From an uncultured Sphingomonadaceae bacterium (lineage in GTDB: Bacteria; Pseudomonadota; Alphaproteobacteria; Sphingomonadales; Sphingomonadaceae): a stretch of DNA of 64,000 nt. Shown here piece by piece: positions 63,129-64,000 of the stretch. Every line of letters starts with the position of its first letter. Positions within the stretch are counted from its first letter, which is position 1. The position numbers and the translations under genes are program-made. The notes below the pieces were generated by a model. It was not told the DNA's origin. It searched no databases and saw only the letters and a program-made list of their open reading frames with translations. The stretch lies in NCBI GenBank assembly GCA_947493955.1, contig CANLSQ010000001.1, positions 682,001-746,000 of the forward strand, in the 5' to 3' direction.

Positions 63129-64000
63129 AGATAGCCTCCTTGAAAGCAGCCATGCCGACACGGCGATAGGTGTCGATAAATCGCTCATCCTCCTGCCGTT
63201 CTTTCAGATACAGGTCAGTCACGGTTTCAATGGCATCGATCACGCCGTCCTCATCAAAGCCGGGACCGGTGATTTTGGCGAGGCTAGTGTCCTCGGCAGC
63301 AGAGCCGCCCAGCAGCAACTGATAATTTTCCGTCCCTTTACGGTCGACGCCCAATATACCGATATGGCCGGCATGGTGATGTCCGCAGGCATTGATGCAG
63401 CCCGAGATTTTCAGCTTCAGCTCGCCCAGTTCACGCTGGCGACCGAGATCGGCGAAACGTTCACTGATCTTCTGTGCCAGCGGAATGGAGCGCGCATTGG
63501 CAAGGCTGCAATAATCCAGACCGGGGCAGGCGATGCTGTCGGTGATCAGGTCGAGGTTGGCAGGCGCCAAATCAGCTTGATCCAGTTTCTGCCACAGAGC
63601 ATATAGATCGCTCTTCTTGACATGTGGTAGAACGATGTTCTGACTATGGGTTACGCGCAGTTCATCAAAACTATATTGCTCCGCCAGATCGGCCATTAGA
63701 TCAATCTGCGCCGATGAAGCATCGCCGGGGATGCCGCCTTTCGGCTTCAAGCTGATCGTTGCGATAGCATAGCCGGGTTGTTTGTGCGCAACCGTATTCT
63801 GATCGACCCACAGTTTGAAATCCGGATCGGACAGATCGAGCTCATCGCTTGCATTGCTATCAAAAGCCGGATCAGCAAAATATTCCGTAATCCGTGCCAG
63901 TTCTTCCACTGGTGGATTCAGGCCCAGCGTTTTCATGTGGGCAAATTCTTCTTCGACCTGGCGGGTATATTCTTCCTTACCCAGTTCATGGACGAGGATT
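63121..64000 (-). CDS. cysI: nitrite/sulfite reductase hemoprotein, N-terminus beyond the window
   Basis: The frame is open to base 64000, so the N-terminus is missing; at least 292 residues are visible. Siroheme/4Fe-4S Cys motifs IACPGLDYCSLANARS (CxxxxxC) and KISGCINACGHHHAGHIG (CxxxC) are intact, with RVTHSQNIVLPHV before them. It reduces sulfite to sulfide for cysteine. The Met at 63936 is internal. First gene of the operon with DUF934 and cysH. Confidence 0.93.
   Translation of the reverse strand, partial: ILVHELGKEEYTRQVEEEFAHMKTLGLNPPVEELARITEYFADPAFDSNASDELDLSDPDFKLWVDQNTVAHKQPGYAIATISLKPKGGIPGDASSAQIDLMADLAEQYSFDELRVTHSQNIVLPHVKKSDLYALWQKLDQADLAPANLDLITDSIACPGLDYCSLANARSIPLAQKISERFADLGRQRELGELKLKISGCINACGHHHAGHIGILGVDRKGTENYQLLLGGSAAEDTSLAKITGPGFDEDGVIDAIETVTDLYLKERQEDERFIDTYRRVGMAAFKEAIYG

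Overview
The window looks like chromosomal DNA of a moderate-GC alphaproteobacterium of the order Sphingomonadales, most likely a marine or freshwater genus near Sphingorhabdus, Parasphingorhabdus or Sphingopyxis. Grounds: an alphaproteobacterial cell-cycle pair (CtrA and the GANTC methylase CcrM), a UPF0262 protein, an ScfR-type regulator, a DUF4893 protein, FolP with a long N-terminal extension, and many small signal-peptide proteins of a sphingomonad type. The genus is inference. I saw no rRNA, tRNA, CRISPR array, insertion sequence or prophage, so this is mostly core genome with a few accessory operons.

Layout. 1-2.3 kb (minus): truncated alpha/beta hydrolase, SpeE-like methyltransferase, SDR. 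2.5-6.1 kb: sdhC-sdhD-sdhA without sdhB, then a methyltransferase. 6.1-14 kb: metabolic and envelope genes (FMN alpha-hydroxyacid dehydrogenase, CreD-like protein, zinc metallopeptidase, 3-hydroxybutyrate dehydrogenase, DUF4893, secreted M20 amidohydrolase, two unknowns). 14-15.7 kb: ScfR-type regulator with a TTTACA/TGTAAA operator, preceded by a possible small RNA. 15.8-22.7 kb: four-gene PEP-CTERM/exopolysaccharide module (sugar-phosphate transferase, PrsK, PrsR, PrsT). 22.7-30.7 kb: GntR regulator, nitroreductase, peptide transporter with two secreted amidohydrolases (the second lacking metal ligands), aldo/keto reductase, AGCS symporter.

30.8-33.9 kb is a tightly overlapping housekeeping operon (glmM, DUF1272, a 58-residue membrane protein, thiD, rnhB). 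A desaturase faces ccrM across a 363-bp control region with five GANTC sites. folP and an S9 peptidase follow, and behind the peptidase lies a 37-bp piece resembling folP. 40-48.4 kb holds ilvA, a HIBADH-family dehydrogenase, a secreted amidohydrolase sharing an 18-nt leader with the M20 gene, a tiny TM protein, bpt, an RcnB/glycine-zipper protein and a methionine sulfoxide reductase.

48.7-53.6 kb is the most distinctive accessory locus: a TetR regulator divergent from a GMC oxidoreductase, a DsbA/HCCA-isomerase-like protein, an SDR lacking the catalytic Tyr and Lys, and a long GST-like protein. Two 16-bp palindromes 20 bp apart lie between regulator and operon. 53.6-61 kb: arfB, ctrA (four GANTC sites and a consensus CtrA box upstream), a metallophosphatase, a saccharopine-dehydrogenase-like reductase, dcd, a GH25-like protein missing its catalytic acids, UPF0262, and dnaB with a DnaA box upstream. 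The window ends in a minus-strand sulfate-assimilation operon (cysI, DUF934, cysH) followed by a previously overlooked 58-residue CxxC protein.

The pieces that connect best are the cell-cycle genes: CcrM writes the GANTC marks that cluster before both ccrM and ctrA, CtrA can bind its own promoter, and a DnaA box sits before dnaB. All functional statements are from motif reading; no database search was run.
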